Below are positions 23,633 through 35,000 of a stretch of DNA of 64,000 bases, piece after piece. Positions within the stretch are counted from its first letter, which is position 1, and each line of letters opens with the position of its first letter. This DNA comes from Homalodisca vitripennis (lineage: Eukaryota; Arthropoda; Insecta; Hemiptera; Cicadellidae), in the NCBI RefSeq assembly GCF_021130785.1, contig NC_060213.1, forward strand, positions 96,340,501 to 96,404,500. Direction: 5' to 3'. The position numbers and the translations under genes were made by a program. Under the pieces are notes generated by a model, which saw only the letters and a program-made list of their open reading frames with translations, was not told the DNA's origin and ran no database searches.

Positions 23633-26421
23633 ATAATATATCTATTTGTATAAACATTGTTTATTTTCCACCTAACAGTAATCGTAGTTTGTATGATGAC
23701 TACTTTAATTCTTTTGAGGATTTTAAAAGTAAGTCTATGTTTGATAATTTGTTAATATTAGGTGATTTTAATCTACCCGAAATTAATGGATTAAACTGTA
23801 ATATGTTGTTTGGAAGCACTGTAGTTAAAAATCTATATCACTTTATGGCAATGCACGATCTTAAATCTCACAATGATGTTCTTAACTGTAACAGTATTAC
23901 TCTTGACCTAATAATTAGTAATATCAAATCACTGTCTGTTGATTACTGTAACGGTCCTTTATTGCCTCTAGACGGGCACCATCCGCCGTTGTGTGTAGGT
24001 TTTCCTTTTAAACCCTTCCTTATTAATAATTTAACTAAAAATAAACTGATACTCAACACTTATTATTTTTTTAAGAAAGTTGATTTTTACAGTATGTTTA
24101 ATAAATTTAGAGAATGTAATTGGGATGAAGTGTATAGTATAAATAACGTAGATAGGGCTGTGGATGTGTTCTATAAAACAATTTTTACCGTTTTTGATCA
24201 ATGTGTACCTAAAAAACCATTAATCTTTAAAAGTAAATATCCGTGTTGGTTTAAAAAGGATATTATCAATTCTATAAAGATAAAGAATAAATGTGCTAAG
24301 AAACGGAAATTCTCTAAATTCCATGAAAGTTTGTTTAAGGATCTCAGGAGAGGTGTTAAATTGAAAATACAATTGGCTTATCGAGAATATATTCGAAACA
24401 TTGAGTATTGCGTTAATGTAGACTCTAAGTTTTTCTGGAGTTTTATAAAGTCCAGACGCTCTTCTTCTAATTTAGATTTGGGCTCTCTCGAAATGAAATT
24501 TAAAGACAAAGTGGTTCCAGTTGATCACATTTCCAATTCGTTTGCAGACTTTTTTTCTTCAGTTTTCTCGGTTAACTCCGGAAGTAAACCTAACAATATT
24601 AGTACTGAAAACTTATATAGGGAAAACAGCCAAGGGGTTTTGTTTACAGTTCTAGATGTGTTAGCAGCGATCCAAAAATTGAAATCAAAGAAATCTTCTG
24701 GACCTGACTGTATTCCTACATATATAGTAAAGGGTTTTGCTGAGGTGCTGTGTGATCCTTTGTGCTATTTGTTCAATCTATCTTTAAACAACTGTATTTT
24801 CCCGGAGAAATGGAAGGAAGCTAAGGTGGTTCCCATTTTTAAATCAGGAAACATTGAAAACATTGAAAATTACCGTCCGATTTCATTGTTAAATACATTC
24901 GCTAAGATATTTGAATCACTTCTCTATAAATATATTTTTTATAACGTAAAATCTGATATATCTCCCCAGCAGCATGGCTTTCTTCCTTGTAAATCAACAG
25001 TCTCTAATCTAATGGAATTTTCTTTTGACGTAGCATCTGAATTGGATACTGGTGGCAGGGTTGATGTAGTGTATACAGATTTTTCTAAGGCGTTTGATAA
25101 AGTAGATCACGATATTTTGTTAAGTAAATTATCTTGTTTTAATTTATCCCCGCCATTTATTAGTTTTGTTGAGACTTATTTAAAGCTTCGCAGTCAGTTT
25201 GTTATGGTGTCTAACACTATGTCTAAAAAGTACATTAGCACTTCGGGTGTTCCCCAGGGATCTAACTTAGGCCCATTACTATTCTTGATATATATTAATG
25301 ATCTTCCTAATTATTTAACACGGTCTAAATGCCTTTTGTTTGCCGATGATTTGAAAATATATAGAAAGATTCGAGACAATCACGACGTTGCTGAACTGCA
25401 ATCAACGCTAAATTTACTTAGCCTTTGGTGCTTAGAGAATAACCTATTTTTAAATGTAAAGAAGTGTTTTGCGATGACTTATACTAGGAAAAAATATTTA
25501 ACTCTACCAGAATACTCTATAAATGGCACTAAGCTACTACTAGTGACTCATGTTAAAGATCTTGGCGTAATTTTTGACTCGGCTCTTACGTTTGAAAATC
25601 ACCTTAATTTTATCATTAATGGATGCCATAGGATGTTGGGTTTTGTAATTAGAAACACGATGTTTTTTCATTCAATTAATCCTATCATTAAACTATACAA
25701 TGCATTCGTAAGAAGTAGGCTGGAGTATTGTGCAATAATTTGGACCCCTTATTCATTACATAGCATTGCTTCTTTGGAGCTAATTCAAAACAAGTTTCTA
25801 AGGTATTTATATTTTAAAAGATTTCATGTTTCTTGTGAGCGAAACCTGTCAAGAACTGTCTTAAGAAGTATTTTTTTCTTTTGAAACTTTGTTAACAAGA
25901 CGAAACCGATCTATTATTTTATACATTTATAAAATTTTACATAACTTAGTTGATAGTTCTTTTTTAGTTGGTAAGGTTTTTCTGCATGTCCCAAGAAATA
26001 ATCTGAGACCCTCTTTGGTTTTTTTTACACCACGTTGTAATACAGTGCAGTTTTATAATTTTTCATTTTTTAAAGGTATTAGGTTGTTAAACATGTATAA
26101 AAATGAATTGGATATATTTAATAATAATTTTAATTCATTTGTAAATAAGCTAAATATTATTTTTTAAACTTAAGGTAGTAACCTAGTTTTGTTAAAGTTT
26201 TAAATTGTTATTATGTATTGTATTATATTTTTATTTTTTCTCGTGCTGTAACAGAAACAGTTAATTTTTACTCAGCCTAATAATGATTTTGTAATTTAGT
26301 TTCTTCATATACGTACTTATAGTATATTATATTGTAAATAATTATTATTAACTTGTATTTTCAATATAGCTGTTTTGGGATAATGTTCCTGTAGCTATTG
26401 TACAAAAATAAATAAATAAGT
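23633..26421 (+). mobile_element. 5'-truncated non-LTR retrotransposon (LINE, Jockey/CR1-like)
   Basis: Boundaries come from comparison with the uninterrupted homologous site near 45,825-45,830. The left junction falls at about 23,633, inside the endonuclease coding region. The right end is an AAATAAATAAATAA tail at about 26,406-26,420, characteristic of target-primed reverse transcription. Contents are the endonuclease C-terminal part, the reverse transcriptase, a C-terminal tail region and about 250 bp of 3' untranslated sequence. A clean target-site duplication is not evident. 5' truncation and a frameshift make it non-autonomous. Clade assignment needs a phylogeny. Confidence 0.9.
23641..26167 (+). 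pseudogene. LINE ORF2: endonuclease (partial) plus reverse transcriptase, frameshifted
   Basis: The frame is open from the truncation point; the first residues have no ATG and read in frame into VYFPPNSNRSLYDDYFNSF, an endonuclease strand. Numbering from 23,689: GDFN at 25-28 (endonuclease metal site), then LDLIIS and LDGHHPPL, where the usual SDH catalytic Asp appears to be Gly. The fingers region SSGPDCIP and ENYRPISLL follow. RT motif A is YTDFSKAFDKVDH (from 462), motif B is GVPQGSNLGPLLF, and the catalytic FADD is at 551-554. The first frame stops at 25,884 after a T-run (about 25,871-25,877). The C-terminal ~95 residues continue in another frame to 26,167, starting with a FETLLTRRNRS-like segment. 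The mature role is nicking target DNA and reverse transcribing the element's RNA. This copy is inactive. Confidence 0.88.
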
Positions 26422-27116
26422 CCCATAAGCTTATAATTTGTGCATGAGTACATATGAACAAACGATTATATGTACCAACATTAACATTTTTAAGCAGTGT
26501 ATTACTCGACACAACTAAATCTAATACAATTATACGTATTTCATAGAAGTAAACAATTTTTGATGATATAAAGTTTAAATTTAAAATTTAATTGAACTTA
26601 TTTACTTAAATTTTGTTATTGATTATGGATGTTTTTAAATTATAAGATTAGAAGGACTTAAAAGGATTTTTGACATTTATGTTATTATCTTACACAAAGT
26701 ATAATGATAAACCTCTAAGACTTTTACATTTTTCAAATATGAATATTTATATACAGAATATATGTAATTCTCTTCAGTCGTGTTTGGTATATATGATGTA
26801 ACACATTCACATCTTTATGTTCATCCGATTTATTCAAGTCTGATTTGAAGGTGGTTCAACTTACGAGTGACTCTATTACTGAAATGGAATCATAAAAAAA
26901 TCTTTGCATTTGCATGCCTTTAGATTTTTCTTAAAGAGATGTGACTATGAAATTTTAAAAAACACCACTAACAAACAAATATAATTTCATACATACTTAA
27001 ACCAGAAAACTCCAAAACTTGCAAACGTTACTAGTAGCAGTCTACCTCTAGTTCGCGTGAATTTTATTTCCGACGCTAATTTTGAGTTTTTTTTTTCTTG
27101 ACTCGACCAATAAAAT

Positions 27117-27337
27117 ATGTTTAAAATTGTAATTTACTCCGGCCTAAATATATTTTGTTCGATACTTGTGCTAAGCCACCTGGACGCACGGCCCGGTCGG
27201 CCGCCTGATGGACGGGCTTGGAAGAGGAGCGACTTTACCAAGAACATCGGAATTTTCCTTAGAAACCACCTTTTCGATATTTACTATGATCTAAATACTA
27301 GAACTGGAATATCTACTGGTTTATGCAGTAACTCGCG
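27117..27337 (+). CDS. Candidate secreted-peptide precursor, exon 1
   Basis: From ATG at 27,117 the N-terminus is signal-peptide-like (MFKIVIYSGLNIFCSILVLS, cleavage plausible after LDA). It is followed by the Arg/Pro/Gly-rich RPGRPPDGRAWKR and then SDFTKNIGIFLRNHLFDIYY. The KR would be a prohormone-convertase site. GC content rises sharply at 27,170-27,235, unlike the flanks. A possible but weak donor, GCG|GTTAAG at 27,338, leaves phase 2 and matches the next exon. Unspliced, the frame runs on to 27,461 with AT-driven composition. No peptide family is recognised. It lies in a segment of copy B that has no counterpart in C. Confidence 0.3.
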
Positions 27338-27545
27338 GTTAAGTTCAAATACAAGATTTCATAAATTCAATCACAAGAATAAGTCTAAGCGAAAACAACA
27401 AATATGTTCAACACAAATACCTAACATGAAAATTACTTTATGTTTGTATTTTTTTCTGTGATAAAAATTTTAATTGAACACTGGGTTTATTTCATTTACA
27501 TAATAAACATTTAATGAGCTACATTTGTTTGTTCCCATTTTTTAG

Positions 27546-27708
27546 ACTCGACGATTACTTCAAAATGAAAAGAACTGGTTCAATGCAATTTTTAAGTGAT
27601 AGGACTGCTTTGAGAATGCCGTTTACTAAATTAAAGGAGAAATATAACATCTCACGTTTCCGACGTTGCGTCCTTATATACATATCAACGTTCTCTAATC
27701 AAAGTTGA
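27546..27708 (+). CDS. Candidate secreted-peptide precursor, exon 2
   Basis: A strong acceptor (TTTGTTCCCATTTTTTAG, ending at 27,545) precedes an open stretch to TGA at 27,706-27,708. Joined in phase 2 to the candidate exon 1 it would read on as RLDDYFKMKRTGSMQFLSDR and so on, with further basic pairs (MKR, FRR). The intron would be 208 nt. Function is unknown; this could equally be a fragment of a host gene carried by a mobile element. Confidence 0.3.
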
Positions 27709-27724
27709 ATGAATACGATCTCGT

Positions 27725-28375
27725 CATTGTAAGAGCTGAAGGGATTACAGGAGTGGCTTTGCATGGCTGATCAGTCTCTGTAGTGGTTAGCTCTTGGTAA
27801 ACCTGAGTGCTCTCGCTCTCCACTAGATGATTCTCCATCTACAAGTACTATAAAAAATCGCATCTTTAATCATTGTAAGAGCTGGGGGTATTACTTGAGT
27901 AGCTTTGCATGGTTGATCAGTCTCTGAAATCGTTGACTCTTGGTAGACCTGAGTGCTCTCGCTCTCCACTAGATGATTCTCCACCCACAATTAGTGTAAA
28001 CACTTACATCTCTCATCATTGTAAAAGCTGGAAGGATTACATGAGTGGCTTTGCATGGCTGATCGGTCTCTGTAGTGGTTGGCTCTTGGTAGACCTGAGT
28101 GCTCTCGCTCTCCACTAGATGATTCTCCATCTACAAGTACTATAAAAAATCGCATCTTTTATCATTGTAAGAGCTGGGGGTATTACTTGAGTAGCTTTGC
28201 ATGGTTGATCAGTCTTTGAAATCGTTGACTCTTGGTAGACCTGAGTGCTCTCGCTCTCCACTAGATGATTCTCCACCCACAATTAGTGTAAACACTTACA
28301 TCTCTCATCATTGTAAAAGCTGGAAGGATTACATGAGTGGCTTTACATGGCTGATCAGTCTCTGTAGTGGCTAGA
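27725..28375 (+). repeat. 146-bp satellite with two-monomer higher-order pattern
   Basis: Monomers start at 27,725, 27,871, 28,017, 28,163 and 28,309 (the last partial), exactly 146 bp apart. Odd monomers share GGATTACATGAGTGGC-like text and the CTGTAGTGG ending. Even monomers share GGGGTATTACTTGAGTAGC and TGAAATCGTTGAC. Alternating identity therefore gives a 292-bp higher-order unit. All share CCTGAGTGCTCTCGCTCTCC. Small frames inside are repeat artefacts. Confidence 0.92.
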
Positions 28376-29165
28376 AGAACTTCATTTATGTCTGTCTCTC
28401 AGCCCACAAGATATCTTGAAAACGAACGTTAGTCTATCACATCTTCTTAGCCAGGAAAGTTTTGTAGTCGAATTTAGTCCCCTACACTGGCTGGGATGGT
28501 ACTCAAAGAAAGTGCGAAATGCAGCATTCTGTTACGCAATCTTCAGCTGAGTACACTGTAACACAGTAACAGCTGAAATCTGTTGTCTATCTGTGTCTGA
28601 ATAGACGAAACAACGTCGAAACAGTTTCACTAGGCGGAGCATCTGCTCCTTTGCTCAATATTGGTTTCCCAAGCAACCCAGGTGCATATCACAGTAATGA
28701 TGCTCCTATGCCTTAACAGCCAGTATAAGTGGTGGGCGGTATAGTTTTTGATAACAGAGCTACCCAACTCAGGTTACGGAGAAAACTCACTTCTAGTGAG
28801 CAAGAGGACCACATGAGAGCGACAAGGTAATAAAGCTGGACCACGCCGATGAATCAAAAATTGCCGTATTTCCCGGTCAGTAGAGAAATCCCCACAGCAG
28901 GAACTGACGCATCATGCTCGTGTTCACATCCTCAAAGAGGATGAGACTGCTTCACTCCCTAAGTAGGGTTGAGGAAGTCCCAGACGGTACGCAAGCTCGT
29001 GGAATTCTTGCTAGCGTTTCAAGATATCTGTCTCTCTTCAGAAGCGCCAGACGCGAGGATCACGGATGGATCATCCGGGTGTATCCGTGAAGGGATGGGT
29101 TGTTAGTCTATCAGATCGCCTTAGCTAGGAAGTTGTTTTGTAGTCGATTTTAGTCTCCTTCGCTG
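28376..29165. repeat. GC-richer block bounded by ~62-bp direct repeats
   Basis: The phrase GTTAGTCTATCA(C/G)ATC...TAGC(C/T)AGGAA...TTTTGTAGTCGA(A/T)TTTAGTC occurs at about 28,427-28,490 and again at about 29,102-29,165, same orientation, 675 bp apart. Between them is GC-richer sequence with no ORF of note. It may be a second, larger tandem unit of the adjacent satellite or a small non-coding mobile element with terminal direct repeats. Confidence 0.5.
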
Positions 29166-29739
29166 AAATACTGATTATTAGTACAATCTGTTAGTTTAAA
29201 TGGTTACTGAATTTTTGTTATACACTTGTGCATACTAACTATCTGGCATTTTACTAGTAGCGTGAAATACATAATGGTAAAGAGTGTTGTAAGTTGTCTC
29301 TTGTGTTCGGTATCATTTAATCAAATAGACTAAAACTTTTCTTTTACCACATTTGACTGTCAGTTGTGATCCCTATATTACAAACATATACTTGTTATTG
29401 AATCGTAATGTTTCAATTCTCTTTAAATATGATGTATACCATAGAAAGCGTCTGGAAACCTGTTATATTTTTAACAATAAATCTTTCATTTCAACAACAT
29501 TTAAATTTGCTTAAAAATATGCTGGATATAAATAAATACTGTTGTACCACATACAAAAAGAATATATACAAGGTAGATTTTCCAAATATATGTGAAGTGT
29601 TTTCATTATATTTTAAATATACATTTATACTACGAGTATCTTAAAAACTGTCATTATTAAAGATTATAATAAATTATAAATCTCATAGTAAAAATGTCTA
29701 ATCTGTCTGGTAAAACTTCATTCTACTTCTTAGAATAAT

Positions 29740-32034
29740 TACTTTACTTCACTTTGTGAAATAGAACAGGCAATAACCGAGGAGTTGCTTTATTAAAACT
29801 ATATTGCCCCATTATGTTCAGTATAATTTTCTAAAAATATGTGGTTGACATGTGGTCGAGGCACTGTAGTTTTTTCTGTTATTGTGCATGTATGGTTATT
29901 TAATTTATGAATACAATATATTTGAAATATTTTAATGTTCAATTTAAATGTCACCCAATCAATAAAATGAAAATAGCGACAGTACCATATTGACCCAAAG
30001 TGCTTTACAGCGCAGTTCTCTAAGGCGGATAAATGCAATGATCTCGTTTATATCCACCGATAGAGAACAGGACTTAACGGCGATTGGCATGTGAATGCAT
30101 AATTAATGTTCAGTATCTGGAGCGGTGATTGTATTAGCACAAGAATTTGCTTCGGCGATCATTTCTATCGTGGCAAAATTATAGCACATGTATTATTGTG
30201 GTCGTAGAACAAAGTTCATATCGTACCGCTCAAACAATTAACTCAGTCAACATTTAAAACGCTTATATTTTGCACTGATGCACAACATATTGCTATAAGC
30301 TTTGTTGGCTTTACCAAACCTAACCCCGATTTTATTCCCTTTATGAGCCTTTTTAACATTTTTTTAGAGTGCGCAATGATCATTATGTACATAATGTCAA
30401 CAGTTCCCAAGTATTTACTTTTTTAGGGACACAATAATTGGCGAGTAATGAAAGTCAAATATTTGGCGAAATAAATGTATATATGATTGTTTATTAAAAA
30501 GCTACAATTGTACAAAACTAGACAATCCATGCTGCTCCATGGAATAAGGTTATATAACAGTAAAAAACGCTTTTATTTAACCAATGCGTCATAAATTTCA
30601 GTATTAAGTTTTATTTAAAGATCTATAATTTAAGAAATAATGTATTTAAATATTTCTTCGCACCTCAAATTGAAGGATAATTTGAATAAAACTCCATATC
30701 TGAAATATGTATTACATTTTGCTCCTGAAAATAAACTCTAAATGAATCCCATCAGAAACGTCATGTCAGTACCTAAAACGAGAATTTACCTAGAAGTACT
30801 CATTATTATCAAGGAGGAAGTATAATAACTATTTACTTAATTGATTAATTATTTTAAGAATATTCACATATAAAAACTCAAAAGTGTTTGTTTGGGTCAT
30901 GTATTTAAATAGGGTCATCTGCTACTAGTCCATGTGAATGTCTCAAATATATTGATAAACATTGTTTTTATAAAACTTAGTATAGTTTCGTTATATGAGG
31001 GATAGATATCACAAGTGGTTTGAGTGTCATGCGAGACTGGTGAGTGAATCAGTAACCACACGTATGTAAATGTAATAAGTGAAATGTCCCTACACCAAAT
31101 CGCTGGCCTGGAAAGTCTAAAATTGGCTCCATATGATTCTGAGCTGACAGTAAGGATCTCTTTGTCAGTTTTCTAACCCAGACACTCACGTGTCTCGTAG
31201 TTGTGTCTCATGTTGGAAGCGATCGTGTTGGGAGTCTACATATCTCGTAGGATCATAAAGTTTTCACAATGAGATTCACTCTTCCCCAAAGAATTGCGGA
31301 TATTTAATTTAGTGTGTAATTTTAAGCTTCTAGTTTGAATACAAAATTAACATACAATATTACATGAAACAAATGTTAGCATTTTTAATAGAGATATCGA
31401 CCCCCCCCCTATAACTAAAGTAATTAACTGTTCACTCACAGAAAACGAGTACAGCTTATAATCCAAGTTCTTGAAAGTGTCAAGAAGTTTCAAGATCCTA
31501 ATAGCAGAGCTTGTCTTGTCGTCTTTTGTTGGCGAAACACATTTAACTAAATTGTTCTCAGGCAATGTCAAGTCTACCCTCCAAGTTCGTTTATGTTTCT
31601 AACAGCAATACTAGTCGTCTTGTTATCTTGTGTTGGTGGTGGAAACTTAGCTTTATAATTAATCTTAGTTCTTAATCTTACATTACCGATAACATATTAA
31701 TCTTATCGTTTCACGCTTTGTTGAAACGTTGGTTACAAAGTTAAATCTTGAATATTTGATACGTCATACAAAACAACCCTGTTTTTAAGACACAGAGTTA
31801 GCAGTTGTTTTAAGGATTCCTTACAAGTCTCTGTGTTTCAACTGTGCGATTATGCGAGTCGTTTGTTTTTTTTTATTTAAAGGGTCTTATGAATTAATCG
31901 TTCACACAAGCTCTCCACAACACCAACCCGTAGTGAGGTGGGGGTAAATCAAGCCACATTACGCCGTCATCAGAGCCTGAATAGGGCAAGTTTGATCGCA
32001 GTTGCGGTTAAATGGAATCGTATTTAAAGTGAGT

Positions 32035-32076
<42 letters not shown>

Positions 32077-32640
32077 TGAGTCTTAAGTTATTGATTCTGT
32101 CAGGTATATGAAGGAGTCAAATTTTAAAGATCTGGTAATCCATAATATATGGCAATGTGGGAAATATATTTACGCTATACGTAGCAAAATACTCAGGTTT
32201 AGTTGTGGAGTTGTACAGAGGTAAGAAATTACTAATTGCGTTAAAGTAATAAAAATTATGACAGAAAAGCGAGTTTAATTAGTTTTACTCTGAAATAGCT
32301 AGGAAGGAAATTGTATTCCTCATAATTAATATAATGGTTTGGTAAATGCATTTTTGTTATTAAATAACGTTAATTTATTGTTTATTTTAATATTATATAT
32401 ATAATAGATTCTCCGATAATTCGTTGTTTCCGCTGATTTATTGTAACAGCAAGTTTTAATTCATCATTTATATTTATTAACTAATTATTGTAATAGCCAG
32501 CAGGCTACCAGCGCAGCTACCAGTATTAAATTCTAGCTCGTGCTGTCACAGGTGTTCCACAAGGGTATTAGCTGTATCCATACAACTTTAACCATAATAA
32601 CGTCATCAAACATGGAACTCATCAAATCAAATGAAGTGCT
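29740..32640 (+). repeat. Copy B, second segment (older copy of about 47,930-52,380)
   Basis: Aligns in the same orientation with the right palindrome arm. 29,763 and 47,938 share AACAGGCAATA. 31,130-31,240 matches about 50,030-50,140 (GGCTCCATATGATTCTGAGC). 31,480-31,570 matches 50,330-50,420. 31,930-32,070 matches 51,600-51,740, including the dinucleotide run. About 1 kb corresponding to 50,600-51,580 is missing. Reading frames present in one copy are not kept in the other, so this segment looks non-coding. Confidence 0.75.
32037..32073 (+). repeat. (TG)n microsatellite
   Basis: Shorter homologue of the (GT)n at 51,716-51,802 and of the (CA)n at about 40,404-40,464. Confidence 0.95.
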
Positions 32641-32690
32641 TTTATTGCCATTCACATAATATAAAGCATAACGAATGTCAATTTAACCAG

Positions 32691-33357
32691 TGGCAGGAGC
32701 AGGCGAGGGCGACTCATAAGAGGCAGTGCCAGGAGCAGGCAAGGGTGACTCACAGGAGGCAGTGCCAGGAGCAGGCGAGGGTGACTCACAGGAGGCAGTG
32801 CCAGGAGCAATCGAGGGCGACTCACAGGAGGCAGTTCCAGGAGCAGGCGAGGGCGGCTCACAGGATTCAGTGCCAGGAGCAGGCAAGGGCGACTCACAGG
32901 ATTCAGTGCCAGGAGCAGGCAAGCGCGGCTCACAGGAGGCAGTGCCAGGAGCAGGCGAGGGCGGCTCACAGGAGGCAGTGCCAGGAGCAGGCAAGGGTGA
33001 CTCACAGGAGGCAGTGCCAGGAGCAGGCAAGGGCGGCTCAGAGGAAGAGTGCCAGGAGCAGGCGAGGGTGACTCACAGGAGGCAGTGCCAGGAGCAGGCG
33101 AGGGCGGCTCACAGGATTCAGTGCCAGGAGCAGGCAAGGGCGAGTCACAGGATTCAGTGCCAGGAGCAGACAAGGGCGACTCACAGGAGGCAGTGCCAGG
33201 TGCAGGAAAGGGCGACTCACAGGAGGCAGTGCCAGGAGCAGGCAAGGGCGACTCAAAGGAGGCAGTGCCAGGAGCAGGCGAGGGCGGCTCACAGGATCCA
33301 GTGCCAGGAGCAGGCAAGGGCTACTCAAAGGAAGCAGTTCCAGGAGCAAGTGAGGAT
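32691..33357 (+). repeat. 36-bp GC-rich minisatellite, about 18 units
   Basis: Unit of the form CAGTGCCAGGAGCAGGC plus GAGGGYGACTCACAGGAGG, about 18.5 copies, one shortened near 33,045. Because 36 is a multiple of three, each frame repeats a 12-residue motif. Plus-strand frames give VPGAGKGDSQEA repeats (32,726-33,502) and QEQARATHRRQC repeats, and the minus strand stays open for about 220 codons (32,652-33,317). No start context, signal peptide or splice site supports one frame over another. The array occupies the place of about 52,380-52,870 in copy C, which lacks it. Confidence 0.93.
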
Positions 33358-33489
33358 TGACTATATAAGTATCATAAAACTTAAATTCGATAGTTCATTT
33401 TTATGTCCAAACCTGGAGAATGTATATATAAATATATATTTCTCTATGAATAATTCCGCACAGGGGTTACATTATGTCGCTCGATACTT

Positions 33490-35000
33490 GCAGGAGTGTT
33501 AGGAATTCGGAATGAGTATGCTAGAATTTCTGCATACTCTTTTATCATTACCATCCAACGCCACATTTTTCAATTGATATCATATTATTAGTAATTTTTA
33601 AGCATGAATTTTTATCTAGAAGTGAACTTTAAGGCGTTCTACTGATTGGCTATTTCGTTATTGTAGTGGTTAATACTCTTAGGCCTTATTTACATTTTAC
33701 TTTGTAGTCCAATAGTGAGCCGAATTGTATGGATAACACTCCTTGGACTTTCATAAAACATACATCTCTGGTTAACCTAACGTACTGGTCAACTGTACCC
33801 CTTCAACATTCTTATCAACCTTAACATACCATCTGGTTAACATAACCATCGTGGTAAAATATACCTCTAATCAACTTTGACAATAGGTGAACGTAAATCA
33901 TTTGAAACCCTAATTCTATAGTTATGACTAAATTTTGAATTTATATTACTCCAAAGTTTCTGAAGACCTGAGGGTGACGAATCTCCTATCAAGTAAAGCG
34001 AGGTAATAACTTTGATGATTTGAAGCGATTTGATAAGTGTCAAAAAATATGAATATATTCACCATACGAACAATTCACTATAACCGTAGGCACACAGTTG
34101 CTTGAGTCTCTCAAATATGTGTGAATCTGCTCTCAACTCAAAAATCTGGCAAATCACATTCATGTACAAAATGCCATGAAATTAATAACCTATTTAAACA
34201 GAATTGAAATTAACCTAAAAGGATTATGTAGGTATAGAAGCGAAATTAAACTCAAACAGTATCCACCCTAGAGAGTAAAAATACCCTAACAACTGTCCTG
34301 ATCATCCGAAATAGTAACAATAACGTTACGTAATTTAATATTGCATAATTAAATGAAATTCCGCAGAGTAAAAACACAATAGACGAAACCAGGTATCTTA
34401 ATATACTGTTCCTCAGGGGATATTAAATAGAATTGATTATGTTACAATGTAGTGATTAAATAATGATGATTGATATATAATACTTATTTTAATCCCGTCT
34501 CCTAGTTGACCTTCTCTCCCAGGCTTTAATGATCTAGTTCTAACTTTATAGTTGTAAGCTAATTGATTAATTACTTTTCGTGATTGATATGTAACTTCTC
34601 ACATTCAAAATTTCTCCCTTTACAAATCAAATGTCCTAAAAAAATGTTTACATCTTCCTAGAAAATATACACACATATTACACTGAGAACGGATATTCTA
34701 ATGTGTTACTAACTCAAGAACACTTTAATTACGAATTCGTTTGGAGGGAAACCTGTTCTTTTGCAAGCCTATAACTCCATGATCAACCTGATAAAGGTAT
34801 TCTAGCACCAAACTCCGAAATATCTCTCACAAGGTTGCAACCTTTATTTTGTCCAATACATTTCATACGGCTTCTTCAAACAGTCAAGTTATACCTTGAA
34901 TATAAAAAACGAAATGAAAGGCCCAAGCTGATGGTTCTGTCGCTGTTTTATATAGTTTAACCAGTATCAGCGACTTATTATCTTAACATTATGTTTATAT
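33490..35000 (+). repeat. Copy B, third segment (older copy of about 855-2,310 and 52,870-54,330)
   Basis: Collinear with copies A and C from the GAATTC(G/T)GAAT(G/A)AG(T/A)ATGCTAGAA landmark onward, at clearly lower identity and with many small indels. No ORF is conserved. Confidence 0.75.

Larger units (their letters stand above)
23420..27050 (+). repeat. Copy B, first segment (older copy of about 45,620-46,960)
   Basis: The flanks of the LINE, 23,420-23,632 and 26,422-27,050, line up with 45,620-45,825 and 45,830-46,960. Shared landmarks include GAACCTTGGGCTAAACTGT, GCAAACAGTTGTAGCCGGCA, CCATAAGC(T)TATAAT and CTTAAACCAGA(C/A)AACTCC. Divergence is far higher than between A and C. The copy in the palindrome spacer therefore serves as an empty site for the LINE insertion. 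Confidence 0.75.

Noticed and set aside
32652..33502. Long overlapping frames on both strands (221 and 258 codons)
   Set aside because: They are translations of the 36-bp minisatellite. No frame is favoured by a start, splice site or conserved flank.
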